Below, piece by piece: positions 55,335 to 64,000 of a stretch of DNA of 64,000 bases (position 1 is its first letter; each line of letters begins with the position of its first letter). The position numbers were made by a program, and so were the translations under genes. The stretch spans positions 103,402,292 to 103,466,291 of the forward strand of contig CM059191.1 of the NCBI GenBank assembly GCA_030323885.1. Direction: 5' to 3'. The stretch comes from Branchipolynoe longqiensis. Taxonomy: Eukaryota; Annelida; Polychaeta; Phyllodocida; Polynoidae. The notes under the pieces are model-generated. The model was not told the origin of the DNA. It ran no database searches and worked only from the letters and a program-made list of their open reading frames with translations.

Positions 55335-55622
55335 AGGGGCTGCATCCGGTGAGACCTCACGGGACTCCCGAGTGGGACCTCACGGGGCTCCCGGTGTAGG
55401 GGCTGCATCCTGTGGGACCTCACGGGGCTCCCGGGTGGGACCTCACGGGGCTCCCGGGTGGGACCTCACGGGGCTCCCGGTGTAGGGGTTGCGTCCGGTG
55501 GGACCTCACAGGGCTCCCTGGTGGGACCTCACAGGGCTCCCGGGTGGGACCTCATGGGGCTCCCTGACTGGGGGACCTCACGGGGCTCCCCGATCGGGAC
55601 CTCACGGGGCTCCCTGACAGTG
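55335..55622. repeat. GC-rich minisatellite next to the LINE-d stop codon
   Basis: Units of GGGACCTCACGGGGCTCCC spaced 22-23 bp apart, with an interspersed GGTGTAGGGGCTGCATCC variant. About 11 copies. Confidence 0.93.
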
Positions 55623-55626
55623 GTTG

Positions 55627-56277
55627 CTAGTCACTGTCGCTGCTGTTGGGTTCAGAGTCATCGGTGATGGGTTCAGGGCCGCCGACGATCTCGAAGGTGT
55701 GGTAATTTTGTCTATAGAATCTACGGAGTGGCTCCCATGAGGACTCGGAGAGCCTCTCGAGGATGGCGAGCGCAGCTCGGGTGTCAGACAAGTTGTATGG
55801 TGGGCCGAGGAAGTCTCGGATGGCGGTGCTATCAAAGGCCACACATGATGCCATGATGTGGGCGACGTTGAAGACTTTGTCACCGCATGGACATCGTTGC
55901 AATGCAGGGGTATCGATGAACCGCCTGTATCCAGTCCTGAAGCGCGTGACCGCCTCTTGCACGGATGCAGAGAGGTTTTTTGGGACTGGTAAGCGCGCTC
56001 TGACATTTTTGTGCCAGGCCCAACTGATGAAGTATGGGTTCCTGACGGTGGTGTCGTGGAGGGAAGCCTCCCACAGGGCTTTGGTGGCTCTAGCATGAGT
56101 GGCTTTGAGCTTGGACAAGGAGTGGTCTATGACAAGGTCGATCTCAGGACGGCGGGAGCCATCCAGAGCAGCTGAGTCAGCCTGGTCATTACCGGGAAGT
56201 CCTATGTGGGAGGGGACCCAGGCCAGCACTGTGTTGAGTTGAGCTTCATGCCTGGTGACGATGGTGTTCTGGATCAA
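55627..56277 (-). pseudogene. LINE-d RNase H C-terminal half and zinc knuckle
   Basis: A 216-residue frame in another phase. LAWVPSHIGLPGNDQAD (about 18-34) is the final RNase H motif with its His and Asp. Then Cys129-x-Cys131-x8-His140-x4-Cys145 is a C-terminal knuckle as in several LINE groups. It ends SSDSD and a stop at 55627. Confidence 0.88.
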
Positions 56278-57305
56278 GGTGGCCAGAGAGTGGTTAGCTC
56301 TGTGGTCCTTGATCTTGCGAGTGAGTCAGTGACCACTATGCAGCTGCAGTGCCGCAGATGGGTCAGTGCATGGTGGATGGTGGCGAGCTCTGTATCAAGG
56401 GTGGAGGAGTAGTCCGTGACCCTGATAAGGTGTCTAGCCTGCCCATCTGGTAGGAAGTAGCCAGCCCCGGCTCGGCCTGTGTCAGGGTTGAGCGAGCAGT
56501 CTGTGTAAACCGTGGTGGCTAGAGGGAAGTCCTCTTTGGCCCGGGCAATGGTTTCCTGTGCCAGGGTTTTGAGGACTATCGTCGGGTAGTTGGTTCGGGC
56601 TGAGCAGAGGCTGGTGAGTCTGACCTCAACGGGCACGGAGTACCAGGGGGGTCTCGCCCGGAGGTCAGGGACATCAGCGAGTGCCAGCCCGTGGGTTTCT
56701 TTCAGGGTGCGGATGGCTGTTTTCGCACCCCAGGAGAGGCCGAGGCGCCGTCCTGGGCCGTTTTGTAGGCAGGAGGCTGCGCTGCGGTAGAAGGTGGAGT
56801 GGCCTGTGGACAGGGCTTGGCAGAGGTGGTTTGCCAGCAGATGTTGTCCGCGTAGGCGGGGTGGTGGGAAGTTGGCCTCAAGGAGGAGGATCTCAACCCT
56901 GGTTTTCCTGCGAGCTCGGGTGATGAGTCGCGCTGCCTGGTATTGGACTCTTTCCAGGGTGAGGAGGTCTTTGGTCAGGGTGCTACTGCGAGGGAGGTGG
57001 GACTTACGGTTCTTTCTGCAGTAATCCATCCAGGAAATGGTGTTGGCTGCATAGTCGTAGAGGGCCCGCATGGCCTGTTTGTAGAAAAGGCTGAGCACTT
57101 CAGCTGGTGCTCCCCAGTTGAACCCAGAGATTCTAGTCATTAGAAGAAGTCTCTTGTTCATTCTGGAGGTCAGATGCTTTACAAGTGGGCTCATGGAGAG
57201 TTTGTGGTCGAGCCTGACTCCGAGGTAGTCGAAGGCTTCCACCCACTCGACGTCCAAGTCCGCGGCACGGAGTGGGTGGGGAGGCTGATCGGCAAACATC
57301 ATCAT
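56274..57305 (-). pseudogene. LINE-d second copy of the post-RT region plus RNase H N-terminal half
   Basis: A 343-residue frame beginning MMMFADQPPH, which repeats residues from about 389 of the upstream frame because of the 517-bp duplication. RNase H motifs: YTDCS (Asp 269), DTELATI (Glu 306) and VVTDS (Asp 327). Shortly after residue 330 one base appears missing at about 56322, shifting the frame, so the normal continuation is in the next entry. Confidence 0.85.
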
Positions 57306-57369
57306 AGCTTTTGTTTTGTTTGCGTATATTTTGAGGACAGGGCTTGGCAGAGGTGGTTTGCCAGCAGAT

Positions 57370-57489
57370 TCTAAAAATATACGGATTTTCGGTTAAGAAT
57401 TATATATTGGCAGAGAGCATTATTATTCTTGGGTCTCGTCGTGGTCGCCAGTTATAAAAACACGGATGCTCTGCCGCCGTGTTTTTATA
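57370..57489 (-). mobile_element. 120-bp insertion with terminal hairpin, AGAT flanks
   Basis: Interrupts the second copy of the LINE-d duplication. AGAT is present at 57366-57369 and 57490-57493. One end carries TTATAAAAACACGG (57452-57465) pairing exactly with 57477-57490 across 11 bases. The other end begins TCTAAAAATATACGG. GGCAGAGAGCAT (57409 onward) and ATGCTCTGCC in the loop are also complementary. A terminal TTATA...TATAA hairpin resembles Helentron-type rolling-circle elements or the bivalve 'pearl' elements. That assignment is inference. Confidence 0.6.
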
Positions 57490-59117
57490 AGATGTTGTCC
57501 GCGTAGGTGGAGTGGTGGGAGGTTGGCCTCAAGGAGGAGGATCTCAACCCTGGTTTTCCTGTGAGCTTGGGTGATGAGTCGCGCTGCCTGGTATTGGACT
57601 CTTTCCAGGGTGAGGAGGTCTTTGGTCATTGTGCTACTGCGAGGGAGGCGGGACTTACAGTTCTTTCTGCAGTAATCCATCCAGGAAATGGTGTTGGCTG
57701 CATAGTCGTAGAGGGCCCGCATGGCCTGTTTGTAGAAAAGGCTGAGCACTTCAGCTGGTGCTCCCCAGTTGAACCCAGAGATTCTAGTCATTAGAAGTCT
57801 CTTGTTCATTCTGGAGGTCAGATGCTTTACAAGTGCGCTCATGGAGAGTTTGTGGTCGAGCCTGACTCCGAGGTAGTCGAAGGCTTCCACCCACTCGACA
57901 TCCAAGTCCCCGGCACGGAGTGAGTGGGGAGGCTGATCGGCAAACATCATCATAGCTTTTGTTTTGTTTGCGGATATTTTTAGCCCCAGCTCATGGCAGG
58001 AGCTGCTAAGTAGGAGCAGGACATCCGCCGCGAGGAGGGGCACGTCCCTGGTGCGTGAGCAGATGACAGCGATGTCGTCTGCGTAGCACAGGATCTTGAC
58101 GTGTCTGAGGCGTCGTTCAGTAATGCCTGTTTTCAGTCGGCTTATGAGGGCAGCGACTACAATATTAAAGAGGAAGGGGCTGAGGACAGCCCCCTGTGGC
58201 ACATCGTTTTTTAGGTGGTTGAGGGGAGAGGTGCTGCCCTGGAAGCGGACACTGGCTCGACTATCACTTAGGTAGTTTTTAACGAACGCCAGGGGCTTCC
58301 CGGTGACTCCCAGCTCAACCATGGAGGCGAGGACTACGTTGTGGTCGACCAGCTCGAAGGCCTTCTCCAGGTCGAGGAAGATAACAGCCACGCAAGAGCG
58401 ACTTCCCTTGGCACGTACTATCTCCTCGACGAGGGTGAGGACGGCGTGCTGCGTGCCACGTCCGCCTCGGAACCCGACTAGTTCTTCGGGAAAGCCATTG
58501 GCCGGGTCACTGGAGAAGGTCTCGAGCCGGTCCAGTACGATTCTCTCTACCACTTTCCCGGGGGATTGTAGCAGCGAGATCGGCCTGAACTCGCCCGGGT
58601 CTTTCTTTGGGATGGGTACGATGACCGCGTCCTTCCACGATTGCGGTATGATTGCTCGTGTGTAGACCGAGTTTAGGAGGGGGAGCAGAGTTTCCCTGTT
58701 GTGTGTGGACAGGCGGGTCCACACCGTGGTAGGTATACCGTCTGCTCCAGGGCTCGTTTTCTTCCGCGGGGGGTGGAGTGCCCTCCCGAGCTCGGTCTTT
58801 GTCAGGGGGCGGTCAAAGCCATGGGCGGAAGGGAGGTCTATGGCGTTGTTGATAGCTTCCTCTCGCTGGGGGGTGTCTCTGGCGAGGGTTTGTAGGTGTG
58901 TGTTTGGTAAGCAGAGTTGTGGGTCTGTCCTGTTAATGAAGGTGGCGAGTTGGTTTGTGGCTGCTTGTAGTGGGCTTGGCTCGAGGGGTGCCCGTGGGGT
59001 GGTTCCCTGTAGGTTGTGTAGTTTCTGCCAGAGGCGTGTGAGTGAGGTGTTCCATGAGATTTTGGTGGACCACAGTGTCCACTTTCTGTCGTTTTCAGTT
59101 GTGATGAGCTCGTTCAA
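57423..59117 (-). pseudogene. LINE-d reverse transcriptase, N-terminal and catalytic part
   Basis: A 564-residue frame. SPGADG (about 122-127), RPISLL (178-183), FLDLEKAF (247-254, first catalytic Asp 249), PQGAVLSP (307-314) and CYADDIAVI (344-352, the catalytic YADD) are all intact, so the palm motifs are undamaged. The post-RT region continues to about residue 540 (LLEANLPPLHLRGQHL). It then runs into the inserted 120-bp element and stops at 57423. Its start is arbitrary, since the true N-terminus is lost by truncation. Confidence 0.88.
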
Positions 59118-59135
59118 GCATTGGGTGGCACTGTT

Positions 59136-59805
59136 GACTTTTATTCAGATGGAACACATTCAAAATACAGGTACACAGTTGCTGGGAGTCTCCTCAGTCA
59201 GAGACAGTAACATGGCATTTCATTGGCTTAAATCCTCCCATCAGTGGTGGGGGGAGGCAGGGTGGGAGTGGGTGGACCTCCACAACTCCCACCAGCCCCC
59301 TCCCCCCCTTTTAGGTAAGGGGGTGGAGGGCCAACCCACCCACCCCAAGTCAGATACATATTTTTCCATCAAGTTCACCAATCACACATATGGGAGTATC
59401 AACCCTATTTATCTTTACATAACACCAGTGGTCACCAGTCTCTTAGGTTGGGACATCTCCAAAATAGTAGGAGTTTCTACATGCCTTACTTTGAGACTTA
59501 CATATTGCATCATCTTTAGTTCAGCAAACTGCCACCAGGTGGGGCAGGGAGGGCTCACCACACACACACACACTCCACCTCCCACCTCCAGCCTGACACC
59601 TGGATGTGGCATGTCCTGCAAACACTCACACACACAGAGCCCCCATGCATTGTCACATGTGTGCTAACACTCCCTCAGATACTAGCAATATGTAAATCAT
59701 GCCATAACAGGCACATATAACTCAGTTTCTTAACTTAATTATTGTACCCATTCTGTGGCATTCTTCACAGACTATTGTCTGGGTGAAGAAACCACAGTCT
59801 GCAGC
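59136..59805. other. Spacer between LINE-d and LINE-e
   Basis: An imperfect G-rich/C-rich foldback at 59265-59325. CCACCAGGTGGGGC at 59532-59545 is a one-mismatch CTCF-core-like word. No gene. Confidence 0.4.
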
Positions 59806-60985
59806 AACTGTATATGCTGTCCTTAGTTTCAGGATTTTGTGAAGGGATTTTCAATATGAGAATGATTTATGAACGTTATTGTGAAATGAACCAGGATGTT
59901 TATGCCTGCTTTGTTGACTATGAGAAGGCCTTCGACCGAGTCAATTATGAACTGTTAATCAAATGTTTACAAGATATTGGTGTCAATGGCAACGACAGTA
60001 AACTAATTGTGAACTTATACTGGACACAACGTGCATTTATAAAAATGGAGCAGGGCCTATCGGATGATTTTATGATTAAACGAGGAGTTTGACAGGGGTG
60101 TGTATTGTCACCATGTCTATTTAACCTGTACACAGAGATGATTTTCAGACACATTGAAGATTGCAAGGGAGTGACAATAGGTGGCATGAACGTCAACAAT
60201 CTTAGATATGCCGTTGACAGTGTAATACTAGCAGACAGTGAGAAAAACCTACAAGATGTAGTGATTAGAATCAATAAAGCTGGAATACTATTCAACATGA
60301 AGATGAATGCCAGGAAGACCAAAACAATGGTTATAAATAAAAAGACAGATAAACCAAATATCAATATAACCATAGATGGCACAAACATAGAACAAGTATC
60401 CGAATTCATATATCTCGGACAAAAGATTACAAATGATGGGAGATGTGAGGAAGAAATTAAAAGAAGGATAACAATAGCCCGAAAAACATTCTCCAAAATG
60501 TATAGAGTGTTAACATCAAGTAAGATATTAATACAAACAAGGAAGTGTATTCTTCAGTGTTATGTGTGGTCTACTCTAATGTATGGGGCTGAGACATGGA
60601 CAATCTCTAAGAAAATGTACAAACGTTTAGCAGCATTTGAGATGTGGACTTAGCGAAGGATGTTGAAAATATCATGGACAAAGAAGATCACCAACAAAGA
60701 AGTTCTCAGAAAAATTTTAAATAAGAAAAGCTTTTTGCCACTATACAGACAAAGAAACTTATTTATTTTGGCCACATCATTCGTCAGAGTTCAATATACC
60801 GTACATTGTTGGAAGGGAAGGTGAATGGCAGCAGAGGGAGAGGGAGACCAAAAACATCATGGTTTACAAATATTTCACAGTGGACAGGCTTGAATTATTC
60901 ACAGTCTATCAGAACAGCACACCATCGGGACAAGTGGAGAACCATTGCATCCAACCCTCGACTAGAGGACGGAACTATTGATTGA
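59806..60985 (+). pseudogene. LINE-e: dead RTE-like or related reverse transcriptase fragment
   Basis: One main frame runs 59814-60653. ACFVDYEKAFDRV carries the first catalytic Asp. It is broken by TGA at 60090-60092, where related proteins have Arg before QGCVLSP (probably CGA to TGA). The catalytic YADD box reads YAVD (about 60207-60218), so the second catalytic Asp is lost. TLMYGAETWTISKK and EMWT follow, then TAG at 60651-60653. RRMLKISWTKKITNKEVLRK continues in frame. A shift near 60763 restores YFGHIIRQSSIYRTLLEGKV, GRGRPKTSW and an ending at 60985 followed by (ATTG)-type repeats. The 5' part is missing. Confidence 0.88.
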
Positions 60986-61555
60986 TTGAGTTTCAGCATT
61001 TACCTCCCTTTATACAATATATAATACCAACATACTTCAATTCAGTAATACATGTAAATATACCAATACAGTAATCATTTTCCAGAGTTCTTATCTCCAA
61101 TGGTTATATTTGATGTATAACCTTAGAACAATCTAAGCGAAGCCCGTTATGGTGTGCACACTAAAATTAGGTTTGCATCTGTTCAATTCAGAAAACACTG
61201 AATTATACATAAACGCGCCCCATACCCCACATTGAGCGCCAAACCCCACATTGAGCATCCGGGTGCGCGTCAGGCTGCTGTAGCTGCCAAATCCACATGC
61301 ACACGCACCAGTGTGCCGGCTTGAGGGCCGCATGTTCGAATCCTAACACAGACAAGCGAACTCGCGAAAGATTCCATTTTAATAATATTTGTATGAATGC
61401 TTTATACATAAATGCTTATTATACATAAATGTTTTCAACTGAACTAATGTCAAATACCACTGTATCTGGACACAATACCCACCACCACCACCACCATCAT
61501 CCATGCCGTCCGCTCAACCTCTCCATATAGAGAGGCAAACAACAATAATTAAATT
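60986..61555. other. Spacer
   Basis: GTTCGAATCC at about 61332-61341 is a box-B-like trace of a SINE head. (CAC)n at 61478-61493. No gene. Confidence 0.4.
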
Positions 61556-62268
61556 CCTTAAATCTGCACAATCCGATGAAGTATCAAATTTTCAAAATCA
61601 AAGCAATTATCTAGATTTTATTTTACATATCTAACTTAGATACTGGCGACTTAGAAATAATGTCTTGCCACATAGAAGGGGGATGCTAAGTCTACTTAAA
61701 GTTGGATGGTCCAATGGTTTGAGTTTCTGTCATTTTCTGAGATAAACGTATTAGGTTGTTCATTATAATCTACCTTACTTTAGTTTGAAGTAACTGGTAT
61801 TTTAAATTGCTAACTTATGAGATATTTTAAATGGAAGCACGCTAAATTAATGTTGGCAAGCTTGCCAAAACTCTATCACTATATGCTTCTGCAGTAACAG
61901 GTTCTATTAATTGACTCAGTATCCCCTTATATGTGATGACAGACATTTAATAAGTGCATCAGCATCTAAGTTAGATATGTAGAATCAAATCTAGATAATT
62001 GTTTTGGTTTTGAAAATATAATGTTTTCATCGGACCAGACAGCTTTAATAGAATATGTTATTGCGGAACCCTATGGTGTCAGAATTTTGGTATGCTTGCC
62101 AAAATTAATTTTGCATGTTTGCAGTTCGAATATCTCAAAAGTTGGCCATTTAAAATCAAAGTTTCTTCAACCGAAAGAAAGGTAGATTATAACAATCAGT
62201 TTAATATCTTTGTCTCAAAAAATGACAGAAATTCAAAACCTTCGGACGATGCAACTTTAATCAGATGG
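61556..62268 (+). mobile_element. MITE-TTAA interrupted by another MITE-TTAA
   Basis: Left part 61556-61711 (TTAA then ATCTGCACAATCCGATGA). Right part 62059-62268, ending GGACGATGCAACT followed by TTAA. The inner element is 61716-62054. Confidence 0.8.
61716..62054 (-). mobile_element. MITE-TTAA inserted in MITE-TTAA
   Basis: Ends AGTTGGATGGTCCAATGG and the complement of AGCTGTCTGGTCCGATGA. TTAA on both sides (61712-61715 and about 62055-62058). About 340 bp, non-coding. Confidence 0.8.
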
Positions 62269-62285
62269 TCTCTCTTACCACCCAA

Positions 62286-62627
62286 CCAGACGGGATGGCC
62301 GACTGAGTTAGAGCTTCCGTCTCCCGTGTTGGTAGACCATGGGATCGTGGGTTCGAACCCTGGTCGAGTCAAACCAATGACTTAAAAATTGATACTTGTC
62401 ACTTCCTAGCCAGGCGCTCAGCATTATTAGGATAGGGCAAAGACTGGTTGGCTCAGTGTCAGGATAATGTGACTGAGTGGGATATCAGGTCATGGTCCTA
62501 GTGGCCTGGTCTCCCAGTGGGGCAGCACTATAAAGTTGCCATGAGTGCACATTGTCACAAGTCAGTACCCGTCCTAGTATGACTTTAGATGTTGCTAGGA
62601 TGTAAAACAACAACAAACAAATAAAAC
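62286..62627 (+). mobile_element. SINE-1, full length (best reference copy)
   Basis: CAGACGGGATGGCCGACTGA, GTTAGAGCTTCCGTCTCCC, box B GGGTTCGAACCC, GACTGGTTGGCTCAGTGTCA, GGATAATGTGACTGAGTGGG, GGGGCAGCACTATAAAGTTG, TAGATGTTGCTAGGATGTAA, then a CAACAACAAACAAATAAA tail. Confidence 0.95.
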
Positions 62628-63032
62628 TCTTACGACCCTGTATAGGTTCTGACCGAGGTGGTTGGCATTTAAGGCGCCTCCAACATTTTTTTGTTGTTGT
62701 TTTTTTTTTGTTGGTCCATTAGTTGTTTAAGCAGGGGAAAGTTCAGTCATAGACGACTGGTCTTCCTCATTCCCCATTGATGGTGGTTTTGTATTCGCTG
62801 TTCCATGTCAGAGTAGGTTAGAACGATTTGGGTCATTTCCGGTTTAGAGGGTAAAAAATGAATGGGCCAGATCCGTTATATCGATGTTTTGGTCGGATAA
62901 TGAGATCTCCGCATTAAAAGGGATCGGATTAAGGAAGGTTGACTATATTATATGTATATAACATGCACAGCGTATTATGCGAGTATAAATGCACGGAATG
63001 TAGTCTATGACCACCTATGCCTTTCATTGGAC
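62628..63032. other. Spacer with a SINE-4 tail (minus)
   Basis: 62690-62785 is the complement of the SINE-4 tail (TTGGTCCATTAGTTGTTTAA, GACTGGTCTTCCTCATTCC). The remainder is unassigned. Confidence 0.6.
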
Positions 63033-63180
63033 GCGGTAGCAGAATCGGTAGAGCGCCGTATTCCCATGCGGAAGGTAGGGAGTTTGATTGTAGCTGAGTC
63101 AAATCAATGACTTGTAAAATTGCCTGGTGCTCGGAATTAATAGGAAAGGACAAGGACTACTGAGCACATTATCAGGATAA
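63033..63180 (+). mobile_element. SINE-1 variant head and part of body
   Basis: GACGCGGTAGCAGAATCGGT, AGAGCGCCGTATTCCCATGC, box-B-like GGGAGTTTGATTG, then TGACTTGTAAAATTGCC and GGACAAGGACTACTGAGC. Cut off where the next, inverted, SINE-1 begins. Confidence 0.85.
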
Positions 63181-63522
63181 TTGTTTGTTGTTGCTTTACA
63201 TCCCAGCAACATCTAAGGTCATATCAGGATGGGTAACCGACTTGTGACAGTCCGCAAGCATGGGGACTTTATAGTGCTGTCCCACTGGGAGACCACGCTG
63301 CGAGCACACTGACCTGATATCCCACTCAGTCACATTATCCTGACACTGAGCCTGCCAATCCTGGTATATCCTAATAATACGAAGCACCTGGCTAGGAAGC
63401 GACAAGTATTAATTTCTATGTTATTGATTTGACTCGACCAGGGTTCTATCCCGTGGGTTCGAATCCCTTGATCTACCAAAACGGGAAACGGACGCTCAAC
63501 TCATTCAGCCATCCAGTCTGCT
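63181..63522 (-). mobile_element. SINE-1, near full length
   Basis: Complement of tail (GTTGTTGCTTTACATCCCAG) to complement of head (GTGGGTTCGAATCCC, CAGCCATCCAGTCTG). Confidence 0.92.
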
Positions 63523-63789
63523 CATTGGGGCTCGCATCCGATGAACTAACAAAATGGGTTATATAACGTATTATGTAAATATCAATAACAAAGGCACTCT
63601 CTAGTTGTTATATTATTATTATTATTCCTAACATACACTTGACCCCCTACTATCTGTCCCTATTTCACTGCACCTGTACCGTTCCGACTACTAGTACCAC
63701 TACCGCTACCTGGTAGATTTCCTGTTGACTAACAGGCAGCAGATTCTCTCAAACCGATTCACAAATTAGATCTGAGTATATTGTGTTGG
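63523..63789. other. Spacer
   Basis: (ATT)n at 63608-63625. No gene. Confidence 0.35.
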
Positions 63790-64000
63790 CTGAGCGTCTC
63801 CCTGCGTCACGTTAACGTCTGCGCGACTGCTGCTGGTTGCCGGAGTTTCCCGCCATTTTTCCACGACACGGCTTATTAGCGCAAGAAACGGTGACGTAAT
63901 GAGGTCGTCTGCTGTCAGGCCTTAATCTCGATTAGCGTGATGAGATTTCATTAAAATGTCGTGCAATTTCACTGAAAATAGTTCTGAATTATCCAATGAC
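63790..64000. promoter_or_regulatory. Promoter-like motif cluster at the window edge
   Basis: TTTCCCGCCATTTTTCC (63846-63862) combines an E2F-like TTTCCCGC with a YY1-like CCGCCATTTT. GTGACGTAATG (63891-63901) is CRE-like. Moderate CpG. A gene could begin near or beyond the window end. None is visible here. Confidence 0.35.

Larger units (their letters stand above)
55623..59135 (-). mobile_element. LINE-d: 5'-truncated non-LTR retrotransposon (RT + RNase H)
   Basis: Minus-strand order: pre-RT linker, RT, RNase H, CxC...H...C knuckle, stop, minisatellite. No apurinic endonuclease domain remains, since homology fades at about 59135. The middle is duplicated: 56815-57331 recurs as 57338-57369 plus 57490-57970, differing by a few per cent. 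The combination of RT plus RNase H plus C-terminal knuckle suggests an I/R1/Jockey-group element. It is inactive: truncated, duplicated, frameshifted and interrupted by a small insertion. Confidence 0.9.

Noticed and set aside
54853..55352. Overlapping GC-rich frames on both strands
   Set aside because: Open because of GC-rich composition. No family resemblance. At most the 3' UTR of LINE-d.
62286..62360. Functional tRNA gene
   Set aside because: Box A/B words are present, but the arms do not pair as a full cloverleaf and the sequence continues into a SINE body. The same applies to the other tRNA-like heads.

Overview
This is animal nuclear DNA, not bacterial. There are no operons, the sequence is saturated with SINEs, LINE fragments, MITEs and satellites, and a 500-N scaffold gap lies at 41781-42280. 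The most abundant SINEs, in particular one ending in a GTTAAATAAAACAAAC tail, resemble families I associate with molluscs, so a mollusc (gastropod-like) scaffold is my best inference. I recognise no intact host protein-coding gene, rRNA, tRNA or CRISPR array. The only large open frames are in dead retrotransposons. Most other long frames are low-complexity translations of satellites.

Labels used below. SINE-1: tRNA-derived, about 340 bp, ending in GTAAAACAACAA-type tails. SINE-2: tRNA-derived, ending in GTTAAATAAAACAAAC. SINE-3: Leu/Ser-tRNA-like head, A-rich tail. SINE-4: SINE-1-like head with a different tail. REP-5: tRNA-like repeat. MITE-TTAA, MITE-CWG, MITE-Q and TIR-900: non-autonomous DNA elements. 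FB-1 to FB-5: five foldback-type elements with GGCCC-nGTCACA-like ends. LINE-a to LINE-e: five retrotransposon lineages.

Layout. 0-9 kb: SINE and LINE-a debris with two classic nested insertions. 9.9-12.7 kb: a higher-order minisatellite, then SINE-2 inserted into SINE-1. 13-16.6 kb: a GTGTGC microsatellite, SINEs and FB-1. 17.3-19.4 kb: LINE-b and TIR-900 copy 1. 20.6-25 kb: polypyrimidine and GT/CA minisatellites. 25-35 kb: SINEs, more satellites, FB-2, a cluster of CTCF-core-like motifs and a promoter-like patch. 35-41 kb: LINE-b tail, FB-3, SINEs, FB-4. 41-46.5 kb: strongly strand-asymmetric C/T and G-rich satellites around the assembly gap. 46.5-49.2 kb: SINEs and LINE fragments. 49.4-53.4 kb: a deeply nested block of TIR elements whose insertion sites can be read from paralogous empty sites. 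53.6-55.6 kb: a perfect hairpin and a GC-rich minisatellite. 55.6-59.1 kb: LINE-d (RT plus RNase H) with an internal duplication and a small hairpin-ended insertion. 59.8-61 kb: LINE-e, a dead RT. 61.5-63.5 kb: MITE-TTAA inserted in MITE-TTAA, then SINEs. The last 200 bp look promoter-like.

The most interesting signal is the FB family. Five elements with unrelated internal word repertoires share the same scaffold: similar ends and an inversion centre close to three quarters of the way along. Three of them share a GTTTTGNNCATGNNCAAAAC core at that centre. All reading was by eye. Boundaries are approximate unless a target-site duplication (TSD) is quoted.
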